This document shows, piece by piece, positions 1 to 12,379 of a stretch of 64,000 bases of DNA. The notes under the pieces were generated by a model. That model saw only the letters and a list, made by a program, of their open reading frames with translations. It was not told the DNA's origin and did not search any database. Origin of the DNA: Sapria himalayana (lineage: Eukaryota; Streptophyta; Magnoliopsida; Malpighiales; Rafflesiaceae); NCBI GenBank assembly GCA_029783825.1, contig JAREIK010003412.1, forward strand, positions 31,242-95,241, read 5' to 3'. A program made the translations under genes and the position numbers. Position 1 is the stretch's first letter; every line of letters starts with the position of its first letter.

Positions 1-3000
1 TATAATTATTTTATTTTTTAATTTAATTTAATATTTAGTTATAATAATACTTATAATTATATAATGTAAAATCAATATAATTAATTTTATTAATAAATAT
101 TATAATAATGATGAATAAATAAATTAAATAAACTTTTATTAATTAGAATGATATAAATTAAAATATAATTGCAAAATCTAAAATTATTCAAAATTAAATT
201 AAAATAAATTACTAAATAATAATATTTTGTTTTAAAAATGTTGCCTCTTTTTATATTCTTAGATTTTTTTGATGAAAAATAAATATTTAAATTATATCCG
301 TCTCACTAATATTTATTTTGTAATTAATATTTCAATAAAAATAACTAATAAATAATTAAAACGAATATTTAAAATTATAATGAATACTAATAAAAATGAG
401 ATTTATTATTATTTAGAGTATACTAATTTAAAGCTTATGTACTTATGAACATCAGGGTTTAGGAGTTTAGTCATTGAGAATTTAGGTATTTTGTGGTTTA
501 TAGATTTTTATTTAAAAAATCTAATAACAAAAAATTTATTTTTTATTTTTCCTTATTTTCAAAAGTTATAACATTTGAATAACTTAATAATTTTTAAATT
601 TTTTAAAATGTGAGAATATTTATTTTGTTATAATAATCTAAAATATTATATATTATGTAAATTCAATATAAATAATTTTTTATAGATATTATGATGATGA
701 TAATAAAATAAATTAATAAATTATTATTAATAAGATAGATATTAAATAAAATTTATTTGCAAAACCTAAAATGATTCAAAATCAAATTAAAATATATTAA
801 TAAGATAGATATTAAATAAAACTATTATTAATAAGATAAAATATACAGGTTTAAAAGATTATATATTTAGGAGTTTTGGGATTTAAGTATTTAGTGATTT
901 AAGTGTTTAGGCATTTACTAGTTATAGGTTTTATTTAAAAAATAAAATAACAAAAAAAAATTTTATGTTATTTGTTCTCATTTTTGAAGGATATAACCTT
1001 TGAAACTATAACAATTATTAAATTTTTTTTATATGTGAATACTATATTTAGTTATGATAATCTTGATAATTATATATCATCTAAATTCAATATAAACAAT
1101 TATATTGATATATATTATAATAATGAGAATACAAAAGATTAATAATCAATTATCAATGTGATAAATATTGTTTAAAATATATTTACAAAACCTAAATTGA
1201 TTAAAAAACAAAGTGAAATATTTTACTAAATATTAATTTTAATTTTTAAATTTTTGTATCCATTTATAAGCTTATATATTTTTTGATAAAAAATAAATTA
1301 TTTAAATTATATTTGTCTAACAATTAATTTATTTTTTAATTTATATTTCTATAAAATTAAACTAATAAATAATTAAAATGTATATATAAAATTATAATGA
1401 ATACTAATAAAAATGAGATTTATGATTTATTATTTAGGGTATACCTATTTAATGGTTTAAGTTTATTGTGGTTTTGGGGTTAATTATTTTGTTGATTTAT
1501 ATGTTTACACATTTAGGTTTTATATATTTATTTATGGTTTTATTCAATCAAAGAAATAACAAAAAATTTATTTTTATGAATTTTCATGATTTTCAAAGGT
1601 TATAACCATTGAAAATATAATAATTTTTTAAATTGTTCTAAAATTTGAATACAATACTTAGTTATAATAATATTAATAAGTATATTTTATGTAAATTCAA
1701 TATAAAATTTTTTATTAATATATATTATTTTGATGATCAAAAAATAATTTAATAAACTTTTATTTATAAGACAGATATTAATTAAAATATATTTGCAGAA
1801 CCCAAAATAATTAAAAATCAAAGTAAATTATATTACTAAATACAATTTTAAATTTTTGAAATTTTGTTTCTATTTATAAGCTTATATTTTTTTTTCATAA
1901 AAAAATAATTTATTTAAATTATATATGTCTCACTCATTATTTATTTTGTAATTAATATTTCTATAAAAATAAACTAAAAAATAATTAAAATGAATATTTA
2001 AAATTATAATGAATACAAATAAAATTGATATTATTTATTTATTATTTAGGTTATATAGGTTTAATGGTTTAAGTATTAAGGGGGTTTTGGGGTTTAGGAG
2101 TCTAGAGATTTAAATGTTTAGGCATTTAGTGGTTTTTAAGTTTTATTTAAATAATAAAATAATAAAAAAATATTTTTGTGATTTTTTAACATTTTTGAAG
2201 GTTATAACCTTTGAAAATATTATAATTTTTAAATTTTTTTCAAATGTAAATATAATATTTAGTTATAATAACATAATAATTATAAGACATTTTAATTAAT
2301 ATAAGTAATTTTATTGTTCGATATTATAAAAATGATCAATTAATAAATTAATAAAGTATTCTTAATAAGATTGATAACAATTAAAATATTATTACAAAAA
2401 CTATATATAATGATTCAAAATCAAAGTAAAATATATTACTAAATAATAATTTTTTGTTTTTAAATTTTTACTTCTTTTTATCCGCTTATTTTTTTTTTGA
2501 TTAAAAATAAATTATTAAAATTATAGTTGTCTCGCTCAGTATTTATTTTGTGATTGATATTTCTATAAAAAATAAACAAATAAATAATTAAAATGAATAT
2601 TTAAAATTTTAATGGATACAAATTAAAATGGGATTTTTGATTTATTATATATGGTATACCGTTTAATGGTTTGATTATTTAGTGGTTTATAGGTTTTATT
2701 TATATAATAAAAATTTAAAATTCTATTTTTGATTTTTTCTGATTTTCAAAGGTTATAACCTTTGAAAATAAAATAATTTTTAAAATTTTTTGAAATGTGA
2801 ATACCATGTATAATTATATTAATACTACTAATTATATATCATATAAATTCAATATAAATAATTTTAGTGATAGATATTATAATAATAATCAAAAATTAAA
2901 TTAATAAACTATTATTAATTATATAATTATTAATTAAAATATATTTAAATAAAACAAATTGATTCAAAATAAAATCAAAATATATTACTAAATAATTATA

Positions 3001-3929
3001 TTTAATTTTTAAAATTTTCATTCTTGTTATTAGATTATATTTTTTTTATTAAAATAAATTATTTAAATAATATATGTCTCACTCGAAATTTATTTTGTAA
3101 TTAATTTTTCTAAAAAATCAAACTATAAATAATTAAAATGAATATATCAAATTATAATAAATAGAAATAAAAATGAGATTTATTATTTATTAAGAAGTAT
3201 ATAGATGTTAAAAGGTTTATTTATTTAGGTGTTTCGGGATTTATGAGCTTACTAATTTAAGTAAGTAAGCATTTAATGATCTATAGGTTTTATTTAAAAA
3301 ATGAAATAACAAAAAATTTATTTTTATTATTTTTTCTCATTTTTTAAGGTTATAACCTTTGAAAATATAATAATTTTTAAATTTTTTTCAAAAGTGAATT
3401 CAATATTTAGTTATAATAATCATTATATTTATATATCATATAAATTCAATATAAACTATTTTATTGATAAATATTCTAATAATGATAAAAAAATAAATTA
3501 ATAATCTATTATTAATAAGATAGATATCAATTATAATATAATTACAAAACCTAAAATGATTCAGAAGGAAAACAAAATATATTACTATATGATAAATTTT
3601 TGTTTTGTAATTTTTTCTTCTTTTTATAAGTTTATCTATATTTTTTGATGAAAAATAATTTATATAAATTATATTTGTGTAACTCATAATTTATTTTGTA
3701 ATTAATATTTATATAAAAATAAACAAATAAATAATTAAATTTGAATATTTAAAATTAAAATAAAAAAAAAGAGATATATTCTTTAATTTTTAGGATATAC
3801 TGGTTTAATTTAAATTAGATCTGTCTCGCTAATAATTTATTTTGTAATTAATATTTCTATAAAAATATACTGATAAATAATAAAAATAAAAATTAAAATT
3901 ATACTGATTAATTAAAATAATTTATTTTG
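1..3929 (-). repeat. AT-rich 0.6-kb satellite, minus-strand block
   Basis: Tandem diverged monomers read 5'->3' on the minus strand. The palindrome core recurs near 561, 986, 1595, 2197, 2748 and 3345, giving spacings of about 425, 609, 602, 551 and 597 bp. Each unit also has the tail of 8-bp steps, seen on the plus strand as GTTTAGG-like steps, for example near 2060-2130. Blocks resembling TTATTAATAAGATAGATAT and GAGATTTATTATTTATTA recur in every unit. The first ~425-bp spacing indicates a shortened monomer. The tail near 3,225-3,275 is the variant with doubled CTTACTTACTT found again near 33,060, 41,160, 42,385 and 57,245. I see no gene. Confidence 0.9.
2742..2769. repeat. 28-bp perfect palindrome in a minus-strand monomer
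   Basis: The core CAAAGGTTATAACCTTTG extends symmetrically to 28 bp. It occupies the same place in the monomer as the palindromes of the plus-strand block, so it belongs to the repeat unit and is not a chance hairpin. Confidence 0.85.
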
Positions 3930-4609
3930 TTCCTCTCTCAACTCTATAATGATTGCTAAAGCTCTAACCAAAATAATAGGAGCTTTTACTTTATCTCTAT
4001 TATGTCTCATCATATTTGATGTTGAATCACTGTGCTATCAAAGGTAATTTGACTAATGTACGCTAACATACTAAACCAAAGTTGTACCCCTATGTGTTGA
4101 AATAGCTAGTTGTTCAGGATGCTATTTATATTGATTATTATACTTTCTTCTAAAATATCTATCATGCACACACTCAAAGCAATTTTTTAAAACATAGTTC
4201 AACTCATTAAAATAACCACCTTGTAGCCTTTTAGATCAAATAGCCCCAGGGCAGGTTTGAGCAGGGCAAGAAGTATGGGTTCTCTTTCAATCAAGAATCA
4301 AAAAATTTATTTTATTGGAAGGTCTAAGCCTTTATTTCATAACCTCATGGATATGAAATGTATCATTTCTTTATTTTTATATTAAATGACTTATGTATTC
4401 AAGCTCAAAATACCCAAATAGGTGTAAATGAATCATATTCAAATGTATAAAAGGTTTTAATCATTGCTCAAAATATTAGACTTGCATATTGACACTTGAG
4501 GTCACAAATCAAAGGAAAAAGCCATAGTGATATTTCCTATCCCAAGAATTTTAGCTATAGAAGGTTATAAAGAGTAGTACTCGATCTTTAACTATTTCCA
4601 GGGTCATGA

Positions 4610-4870
4610 GTTTTTATCTTGATGAATGTCCAAAGTTACAATCATTCCTAGTGCAATGACTTTGCAATATAAAGATAAAATGCACAAGCTATGGTCATAT
4701 CCAATACTGTGACCCAGTATTATAGTGATTAAATATGTATTCTTGATCATTCTTAGTGCCATAACAATATGTTCAAAAGAGAGACAAAAGTTATGGCATA
4801 TTCTCATCGATATGATTTTGTGTTCTAGAGACAAAATATGCATTCATGACCACTGCTAATGCTACAATAA
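4610..4870 (-). repeat. Degenerate ~50-100-bp tandem repeats in the insert, left copy
   Basis: On the minus strand a motif close to GCACTAGGAATGATYGT recurs with GTCATGAC-like and CATATCRATGAGAATATG-like neighbours. The copies are strongly diverged. The right copy at 23,935-24,215 preserves the same arrangement. Confidence 0.5.
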
Positions 4871-5024
4871 CCTAAAGAAAGAAAGAGATTGAATCCATAA
4901 CTCACCCCTTGAGTCATGACTTTGGGTTAAATATGCAAAAAGATAAATCTATGACATTTTTAAAAGTTGCGAATTTCAATTTAAATTTAACACTTAATCA
5001 TTTGATTATAAAAGTGCAAAACAT

Positions 5025-5104
5025 GAGATTTAGTATTTAGGGTTTATGGGTTAGGTTTATAGTTCATTGTTTAAGGTTTATGATTTAAAGTTTAGGGCTT
5101 ATGG
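5025..5104 (-). repeat. Degenerate telomere-like repeats in the insert, left copy
   Basis: The plus strand shows steps such as TTTAGGGTTTATGGGTTAGG followed by further TTTAAGG/TTTAGGG variants. These are 7-bp plant-telomere-like units (TTTAGGG) with many substitutions. The patch directly abuts the A-run of the retroposon-like part, so it may be the old insertion target. Confidence 0.6.
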
Positions 5105-5143
5105 TTTTTTTTTTGTTTTTTTTTGGAAAATACCGACTTTATT
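5105..5143 (-). other. Poly(A) run and AATAAA signal of a retroposed sequence, left copy
   Basis: On the plus strand a T-rich run (5,105-5,124, interrupted by one G) is followed by TTTATT at 5,138-5,143. On the minus strand this reads AATAAA followed about 14 bases later by an A-run, the layout of a polyadenylated transcript copied back into DNA. The right copy has the same arrangement. Confidence 0.6.
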
Positions 5144-6389
5144 TATCATTTAGGCACACAACTTACAAGAGACTAAAAAGCTGACTTATTTAGGCCAGCC
5201 CACCAAATCCTATGCACCTTAATGATTCAATGCATTAAATACATAAAAAACATAATGCCTAAAAATTCCAAGCATATGAATACAACTAAAAACACCTGGC
5301 ATTCCCGGACTTCAGAGTTGACATTGAGTCATTATGTGCACTACTTCCTTTCCTTTCAGATTTCTCCAAGCCTTTTGGATGAACCTGAATGATGCATCAT
5401 ATTAAAACTATGCAAATATAAGATTGTGCATGTCTGTGACATGCAGCATCAAGCGATTGGCTATGTCATTGCTATGCAATGGAATACATTTAAAACTAAA
5501 TACCCATAAATCCAAAAGGACATATCTACGGTACTTTGTCAATTCATTCTCACCTCTTAAATCCACATTCATTTTCTCCAATGATCCTCAAAAGAGTATC
5601 TACAGGGTTAGAATGCTTCCTCTTCGAGCTCCAAGAAGTGGCTGTATATTGCACCGACAAAATATCAAAAAATATGCATGCATCGGTGTGCATGTGTGAT
5701 GAGGTCCATCTTATAGTAATTATCTACGTGTACAACCAATCTAGAATACAAGTAAAATTACAAAATACTATAAAGATGGGTGTTATGCTCCCGGGAGTGT
5801 AGCATCGCCTAATGTGTATTTACAAAATGCATAAGTGGGCCCCACTTAGAGATACTCATGGGTCCAGTGCCCTCATTGCATGCTACATAGAGAATAGACA
5901 AGATTGTGTATGTATGTCATGATCCGTCTCTACAAGTACATTGTGCATACAAAGTCCAAAACACAAATAAGGCTCAAACATAAACTACAAGTTTGAATCT
6001 TTCGCTCCCGTGTGGCTGGTTTGGACTCCATTGCTTACTAGCCCTACTTGGTGATGCTTCAGATTTTGCCGGCTCTCCAATTAATCATGGATTACCCGCT
6101 ACTCCTGTTGGGCGACAGTTGGGTGGCCCTCTATGCTGCCTGATAGGGCTAGTGGGACCCACTCCTAGCTACTCCTGGGTTTACTCCCGACCACTTTTCT
6201 CGGTCTCGTCAATTGTCTGAATGTGATCATCCCGGCTTGCTAGTGGGGCCCTCTACAAGATGGTGGCCCATACTTCTGGCTGCTTCCAGGACTTGCTGGC
6301 CCCTCTAAATGCTACACCATATTGGAGAAGAATATGTGCACGTGTGTACTGTGGTCCATCGCTATGTGTGTGTGGTGGAGTAATATCAA

Positions 6390-7965
6390 GGTCTAGGAGT
6401 TTAGTAATTTAAGTATTTAGGTATTTTGTGTTTTATAGGTTTTATTTAAATAATTAAATATCAAAAAAATTATTTTTATGATTTTTTTTTCATTTTCAAG
6501 CTTATAACCATTGAAAATATTATAATTTTTAATTATTCTTCAAATGTAAATACAATATTTAATAATAATAATAATAATAATTAAATATGATGTAAATTCA
6601 ATATAAATAATTTTATTGATCGATATTATAATACTGATCATAAAATAGATTTATAAACTACTATTAATAAGATAGATATTAACTAAAATATATTTGCAAA
6701 ACCTAAACGATTCAAAATCAAAGTAAAATATATTACTAAATAATAATTTTTTATTTTTTATTTTTTCTTCTTTTTATAAGCCAATAAATTTTTTTGATGA
6801 AGTTAAATTATTTAAATTATATTTGTCTCATTCATAATTTTATTTTGCAATTAATATTTCTATAAAAATAAACTAATAAATAATTAAACTGAATATTATA
6901 ATTATAATGAATACAAATAAAAATGAGATTTATGATTAATTATTTAGGATATACCGGTTTGTTGGTTTAAGTATTTAAAAGTTTAGGAGCTTAGTGATTT
7001 AAGTGTTTTTGAATTTAGTAGTTTATATCTTTTATTTAAATAATGAAATAACAAAAAAAATTATTTTTCGAATTTTTTATCAATTTTGAAGGTTATAACC
7101 TTTATAAATATAATAATTTTTAAAATTTTTTCAAATGTGAATACAATATTTAGTTTAATAAACTTAATAATTATATATCATGTAAATTAAAAATAACAAT
7201 TTTATTAATAGATAATAATAAACTAAATATAATTATAAATATAATAATGATCAAAAAATAAATTAATAAACTATTATTTATTGATAATATTTATATATTA
7301 TTTATAAATACTTAAACCTTTAAAGATGGTTTAAGTGTTTAAGTATTAAGGGTTTTGGGGTTTAGGAGTTTAATAATTTAAGCGTTTAGGCATTTAGTAG
7401 TTTATAGGTTTTATATAAACAATAAAATAACAAAAAATTTATTTTTGTGATTATCTCATTTTCAAAGATGATAACCTTTAAAAATATAATAATTTTTAAA
7501 TTATTTTCAAATGTAAATATAATATTTAGTTATAATAATCTTTATAATTATATATCATGTAAATTCAATATAAACAATTTTATTGATAAATATTACAATA
7601 ATTATCTAAAAATAAATTAATAATCTTTTATTAATAAGATAGATATCAATTAAAATATAATTACAAGACCTAAAATGATTCAGAAGTAAAGCTAAATATA
7701 TTACAATATAATAATTTTTTGTTTTGAAATTTTTTTTTTCTTTTAAAAAGTTTATCTATAATTTTTTGATGAAAAATAATTTATATAAATTATTTTTGTC
7801 TAGCTCAATTTTTATTGAAATTAATATTTATATATAAATAAAAAAATAAATAATTAAAATGAAGATTTAAAATTATAATGAAAAAAATGAGATTTATTAT
7901 TTATTATTTAGGGATACTATTTTAATTTAAATTAGATCTGTCTCAATAATAATTTATTATTTATT
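6390..7965 (-). repeat. AT-rich satellite, minus-strand block between insert and polarity switch
   Basis: Two to three monomers, with palindrome remnants near 6,497, 7,088 and 7,463. The last two are only about 375 bp apart, because a truncated monomer is joined through the patch AAACCTTTAAAGATGGTTTA at 7,311-7,330. The same fusion is present in the right inverted arm near 21,475-21,500. The tail at 7,340-7,410 is the 8-bp-step type. No gene is visible. Confidence 0.88.
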
Positions 7966-7990
7966 CATTTTAATTATTTATTTTATTATT
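7955..7990. other. Satellite polarity switch
   Basis: To the left the monomer reads on the minus strand (plus-strand TAGATCTGTCTC, then TAATAATTTATT). To the right the plus-strand monomer phase (TTCATTTTAATTATTTATTT, then ATATTAATTACAAAATAA) begins. The two join head to head within about 30 bp of A/T sequence, so this is the inner edge of the inverted duplication. Confidence 0.8.
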
Positions 7991-8342
7991 TTTATATCAA
8001 TATTAATTACAAAATAATTTATGAGTTACACAAATATAATTTATATAAATTATTATTCATCTAAAAATTTTATATAAACTTTTTAAAAGAAAAAAAAATT
8101 TCAAAACAAAAAATTATTGTATAGTAATATATTTTGCTTTGCTTCTGAATCATTTTATGTTTTGTAATTATATTTTAATTGATATCTATCTTATTAATAA
8201 TAGATTATTAAGTTATTTTTTCATCATTATTAGAATATTTATCAATAAAAATGTTTATATTGAATTTATATGATATATAAATATAATGATTATTATAACT
8301 AAATATTGTATTCACTTTTGAAAAGAATTTTAAAATTATTAT

Positions 8343-8370
8343 ATTTTCAAAGGTTATAACCTTTGAAAAT
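8343..8370. repeat. 28-bp perfect palindrome
   Basis: Core CAAAGGTTATAACCTTTG with matched TTTT/AAAA and outer A/T pairs. It is the first palindrome after the polarity switch and sits in the same monomer position as the others. Confidence 0.85.
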
Positions 8371-9699
8371 GTGAAAAAATATCAAAAATTATTTTTTTAT
8401 TTCATTATTTAAATAAAACCTATAAACCACTAAATGCCTAAAAACATAAATCCCTAAAGTCATAAATGAAAAAACCTTTAATACTTAAAATATTAAACTG
8501 GTATACATTAATAATAATTCAGAAATCTCATTTTAATTTGTATCCAGTATAATTTTAAATTTTTATTTTAATTATTTATTAGTTTATTTTTATAGAAATA
8601 TTAATTACAAAATAAATTATTAGTGAGACAGATCTAATTTAAATTAGACTGTTATAAACAAAATTATAAACAATAAATCTCAATATTATCTCTTTCATTA
8701 TAATTTTAAATATTAATTTTAATTATTTATTTGTTTATTTTTTTATAAATATTAATTGAAAAATAAATTAAGAGTTAGACAAATATAATTTATATAAAAT
8801 AATTTTAATCAAAAAAATATGGATAAACTTTTTAAAAGAAAAAAAAATTTCAAAACAACAAATTATTATATAGTAATATATTTTGATTTCTTCTGAATGA
8901 TTTTAGGTTTTTTTATTATATTTTAATTGACATCTATCTTATTAATAATAGATTATTAATTTATTTTTTGATCATTTTTAGAATATTTATCAATAATTTT
9001 GTTTATATTGAATTTATATGATATATATATATAATGATTATTATAACTACATATTGAATTCACATTTGAAAAAAATTTAAAAATTATTATATTTTGAAAT
9101 GTAATAACCTTTGAAAATATCAAAAAATAATAAAAATAAATATTTTGTTAATTTAATTTTTAAATAAAACCTATAAACCACTAAATGCATACATAGTAAA
9201 ATCAGTAAACTCCTAAGGCCCGTAATGCCTAAATACATAAACCATTAAACTGCTATAAACTACTTAATAATTAAGAAATCTAATTTTTATTTTAATTTAT
9301 TAATATTTGAAATATTCATTTTAATTATTTATACGTTTATTTATAGAAATATTTATTACAAAATAAATTATGAGTGCGACAAATATAATTTAAATAATTT
9401 ATTTTTAATCAAAAAAAATATATACGCTTACAAAAGAAGTAAAATTTTAAAAATTAAAAATTATTTTCTAGTAATATTTTTTACTTTAATTTTCAATCAA
9501 TTTGGGTTTTGTAAATATTTTTTAATTAATATCAATATTATTAATAATAGTTTATTAATTTAATTTTTGATCATTATTATAATATCTATCTTTAAAATTG
9601 TTTATATTGAATTTATACGATATATTATTAGTAAGATTAATATAATTATACATAGTATTCACATTTCAAAAAATTTTAAATATTATTTCATTTTCAAAG

Positions 9700-10440
9700 G
9701 TTATAACCTATGAAAATGAAAAAAAATTACAAATTTTTTTTTGTTATTTTATTGTTTTAATAAAACCTATAAACCACTAAATGACTAAAAACATAAATCG
9801 CTAAAGTCATAAACGACAAAACCTCTAAATACGAAAAATATTAAACATGTATACATTAATAATAATTCATAAATCTCTATTTAATTTTTATTCAGTATAA
9901 TTTAAATTTTTATTTTAATTATTTATTAGTTTATTTTTATAGAAATATTAATGACAAAATAAATTATTAGTGAGACAGATGTACATTAAATTAGACTGGT
10001 ATACCCAAATAATATAGATTAAATCTCAATATTATTTTTTTCATTATAATTGTAAATATTCATTTTATTTATTTATTTGTTTAATTTTATATAAATATTA
10101 ATTAAAAATAAATTATGAGTTAGACAAATATAATTTATATAAATTAATTTTCATCAAAAAAATATGGATAATCTTTTTAAAATAAAAAAAAATATAAAAC
10201 AACAAATTATTATATAGTAATATATTATGATTTCTTCTGAATCATTTTAAGATTTTTTATTATATTTTAATTGATATCTATCTTATTTATAATAGATTAT
10301 TAATTTATTTTTGAATCATTATTAGAATATTTATCAATAAAATTGTTTATATTGAATTTATATGATATATAAATATAATGATTATTATAACTAAATATTG
10401 AATTCACTTTTAAAAAAAATTTAAAAATTTTATATTTTCA
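9700..10440 (+). repeat. Example of the long (~745-bp) monomer
   Basis: The segment running from the AAATCTCATTTTAATTTTTA-like box through ATTAATTACAAAATAAATTA and the GTGAGACA box occurs twice within one monomer, once near 9,870-10,000 and again near 10,015-10,130. The duplication adds about 150 bp. Similar long units occur near 8,344, 14,527, 16,915, 20,575, 26,047, 31,635, 39,745, 50,540, 55,675, 59,330 and 60,660. Confidence 0.75.
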
Positions 10441-10463
10441 AAGGTTATAACCTTTGAAAATAT
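10432..10463. repeat. 32-bp perfect palindrome
   Basis: The 18-bp core is extended by ATATTTT on one side and its complement on the other, making 16-bp arms with no spacer. The centre is TTATAA. Confidence 0.88.
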
Positions 10464-12299
10464 CAAAAAATAATAAAAATAAACATTTTGTTATTTTAAT
10501 TTTTAAATAAAACCTATAAACCATTAATTGCATACACAGTAAAATCAATAAACTCTTAAGGCTCGTAATACGAAATACATAAATAATTAAACAGCTATAT
10601 GCTACTTAATAATTAAGAAATATAATTTTTATTTCAATTTATTATTATTTTAAATTCATTTTAATTATTTATAAATTTATTTTTATAGAAATATATATTA
10701 CAAAATAAATTATGTGATTGACAAATATAATTTAAATAATTTATTTTTAATCAAAAAAATATATACGCTTATAAAATAAGTAAAAATTTAAAAATTAAAA
10801 ATTATTATCCAGTAATATTTTTTACTTTAATTTTGAATCAATTTGGGTTTTGTAAATATTTTTTAATTAATATTAATCTTATTATTAATAGTTTATTAAT
10901 TTAATTTATGATCATTATTATAATATCTATCAATAAAATTGTTTATATTGAATTTATATGATATATAATTATTAAAATTATTATAACTAAATATTGTATT
11001 CATATTTCAAAAAATTTTAAATATTAATATATTTTCAAAGATTATAAGCTATGAAAATGACAAAAAATTTAAATTTTTTTTTGTTATTTTACTGATTAAA
11101 TAAAACCTATAAACCACTTAATGCCTAAAAACATAAATCACTAAACTCCTAAACGACAAAACATTCTAAATACATAAACTATTAAATTGGTATACATTAA
11201 TAATAAATCATAAATCTCATTTTAATTTTTATTAAGTATAATTTTAAATTTTTATTTTAATTATTTATCACTTTATTTTTATAGAAATATTAATTATAAA
11301 ATAATTTATTTGTGAGAAAGATCTATTTAAAATAATTTATATTGTATCAACAAAAATATATATGCTTATAAAAAGAGGCAAAATTTTAAAAACAAAAATT
11401 TATTATTTTGTAATATATTTTTTTTATTTTGAATAATTTTAGTTTTTGCAATTATATTTTAATTTATACCATTCTTATTAATAATAGTTTATTAATTTTT
11501 AATTGATCATTATTATAATATCTATTTAAAAAATTATTTATATTGAGTTTACATTATATATATTTATTAAGATTATTATTACTGAATATTATATTAACAT
11601 TTAAAAAAATTAAAAATTATTATATTATCAAAGGTTATAACCTTCAAAAATTAAAAAAAAATGAAAAAATTTAATTTTTTATTTTTTCATTATTTAAATA
11701 AAAACTATAAATCACTAAAGTCCTAAACACTTAAATCACTAAACCCCAAAACACCTAAATACTTAAACCATTAAACTAGTATATCCTGAATAATAAATAA
11801 TAAATCTCAATTTTATTTCTATTCATTATAATTTTAAATATTCATTTTAATTATTTATTAGTTTATTTTTAAAGAATTATAAATTAAAAATAAATTATGT
11901 GGAAGACAAATATAATTTAAATAATTTACTTTTAATAACAAAAAATATAAACTTATAAATGTAGCAAAACATCAAAAACATTATTATTTAGTAATTTATT
12001 TATCTTTGATTTTGAATAAATTTAGATTTTGCAAATATATTTTTAAAAAAATCTATCTTATTTATAATAGTTTATTAATTTATTTTTTGATCATTAATAT
12101 AATATCTATCAATATAATTGTTTATATTGAATTTATATGATTTATAATTATTATTATCATCATAACTAAATATAGTATTCACATTTAAAAAAATTTAAAA
12201 ATTGTTATATTTTCAAAGGTTATAACTTTCAAAAATGAGAAAAAATAACAAAAAATAATATTTTTGTTATATCATTGTTTAAATAAAACTTATAAACTA

Positions 12300-12379
12300 G
12301 TAAATACCTAAACACATAAATCTCTAAACTCCTAAACCTCTAAGCCCCTAAATACCTAAACCTTTAAACTCGTAAACCT
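12300..12379 (+). repeat. 8-bp telomere-like minisatellite inside the monomer (clearest copy)
   Basis: Ten consecutive 8-bp steps can be cut without a gap: GTAAATAC, CTAAACAC, ATAAATCT, CTAAACTC, CTAAACCT, CTAAGCCC, CTAAATAC, CTAAACCT, TTAAACTC, GTAAACCT. The consensus is near CTAAACNC. It recalls the plant telomere CCCTAAA but with an 8-bp step. The equivalent tail is present in nearly every monomer with different substitutions. Confidence 0.8.

Larger units (their letters stand above)
3930..6389 (-). mobile_element. Non-satellite insert with retroposon-like part, left copy
   Basis: A block of about 2.46 kb that lacks satellite motifs and is much richer in G and C than its surroundings, especially 5,300-6,389. 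On the minus strand it holds a GC-richer part (6,389 down to about 5,145), a polyadenylation-like signal, an A-run, a telomere-like patch (5,104 to 5,025), and a part with degenerate ~100-bp repeats (4,870 to 4,610) ending in AT-rich unique sequence to 3,930. No terminal inverted repeats or recognisable reverse transcriptase are visible. Short open frames do not keep one frame in the second copy, except one antisense frame near 5,424-5,699. The origin is unknown; a captured retroposon plus flanking DNA is my best reading. Confidence 0.6.
3345..7970 (-). repeat. Left arm of a 4.6-kb inverted duplication
   Basis: The reverse complement of this segment aligns by eye along its length with 20,840-25,455. 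Shared rare variants include the fused palindromic AAACCATCTTTAAAGGTTTAAG patch (7,305-7,330 against 21,475-21,500), a shortened truncated monomer beside it, and the whole non-satellite insert. Identity looks like high eighties percent in the GC-richer parts, judged by eye. Outside 3,345 the resemblance drops to ordinary monomer-to-monomer level. Inside 7,970 the array flips strand. Confidence 0.85.

Noticed and set aside
2114..2299. 61-70-codon frames within satellite tails (2,114; 12,493; 13,842; 21,588; 30,227)
   Set aside because: Low-complexity frames of the repeat itself, not kept open from monomer to monomer, with no family resemblance.
5993..6220. 75-codon frame in the insert
   Set aside because: The counterpart in the right copy (22,547-22,753) is open in a different frame, so the protein is not conserved.
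3930..6389. The insert as a DNA transposon or LTR element
   Set aside because: No terminal inverted repeats, no long terminal repeats, and no TG...CA ends or clear target duplication at the edges. Only the A-run end has a mobile-element look.
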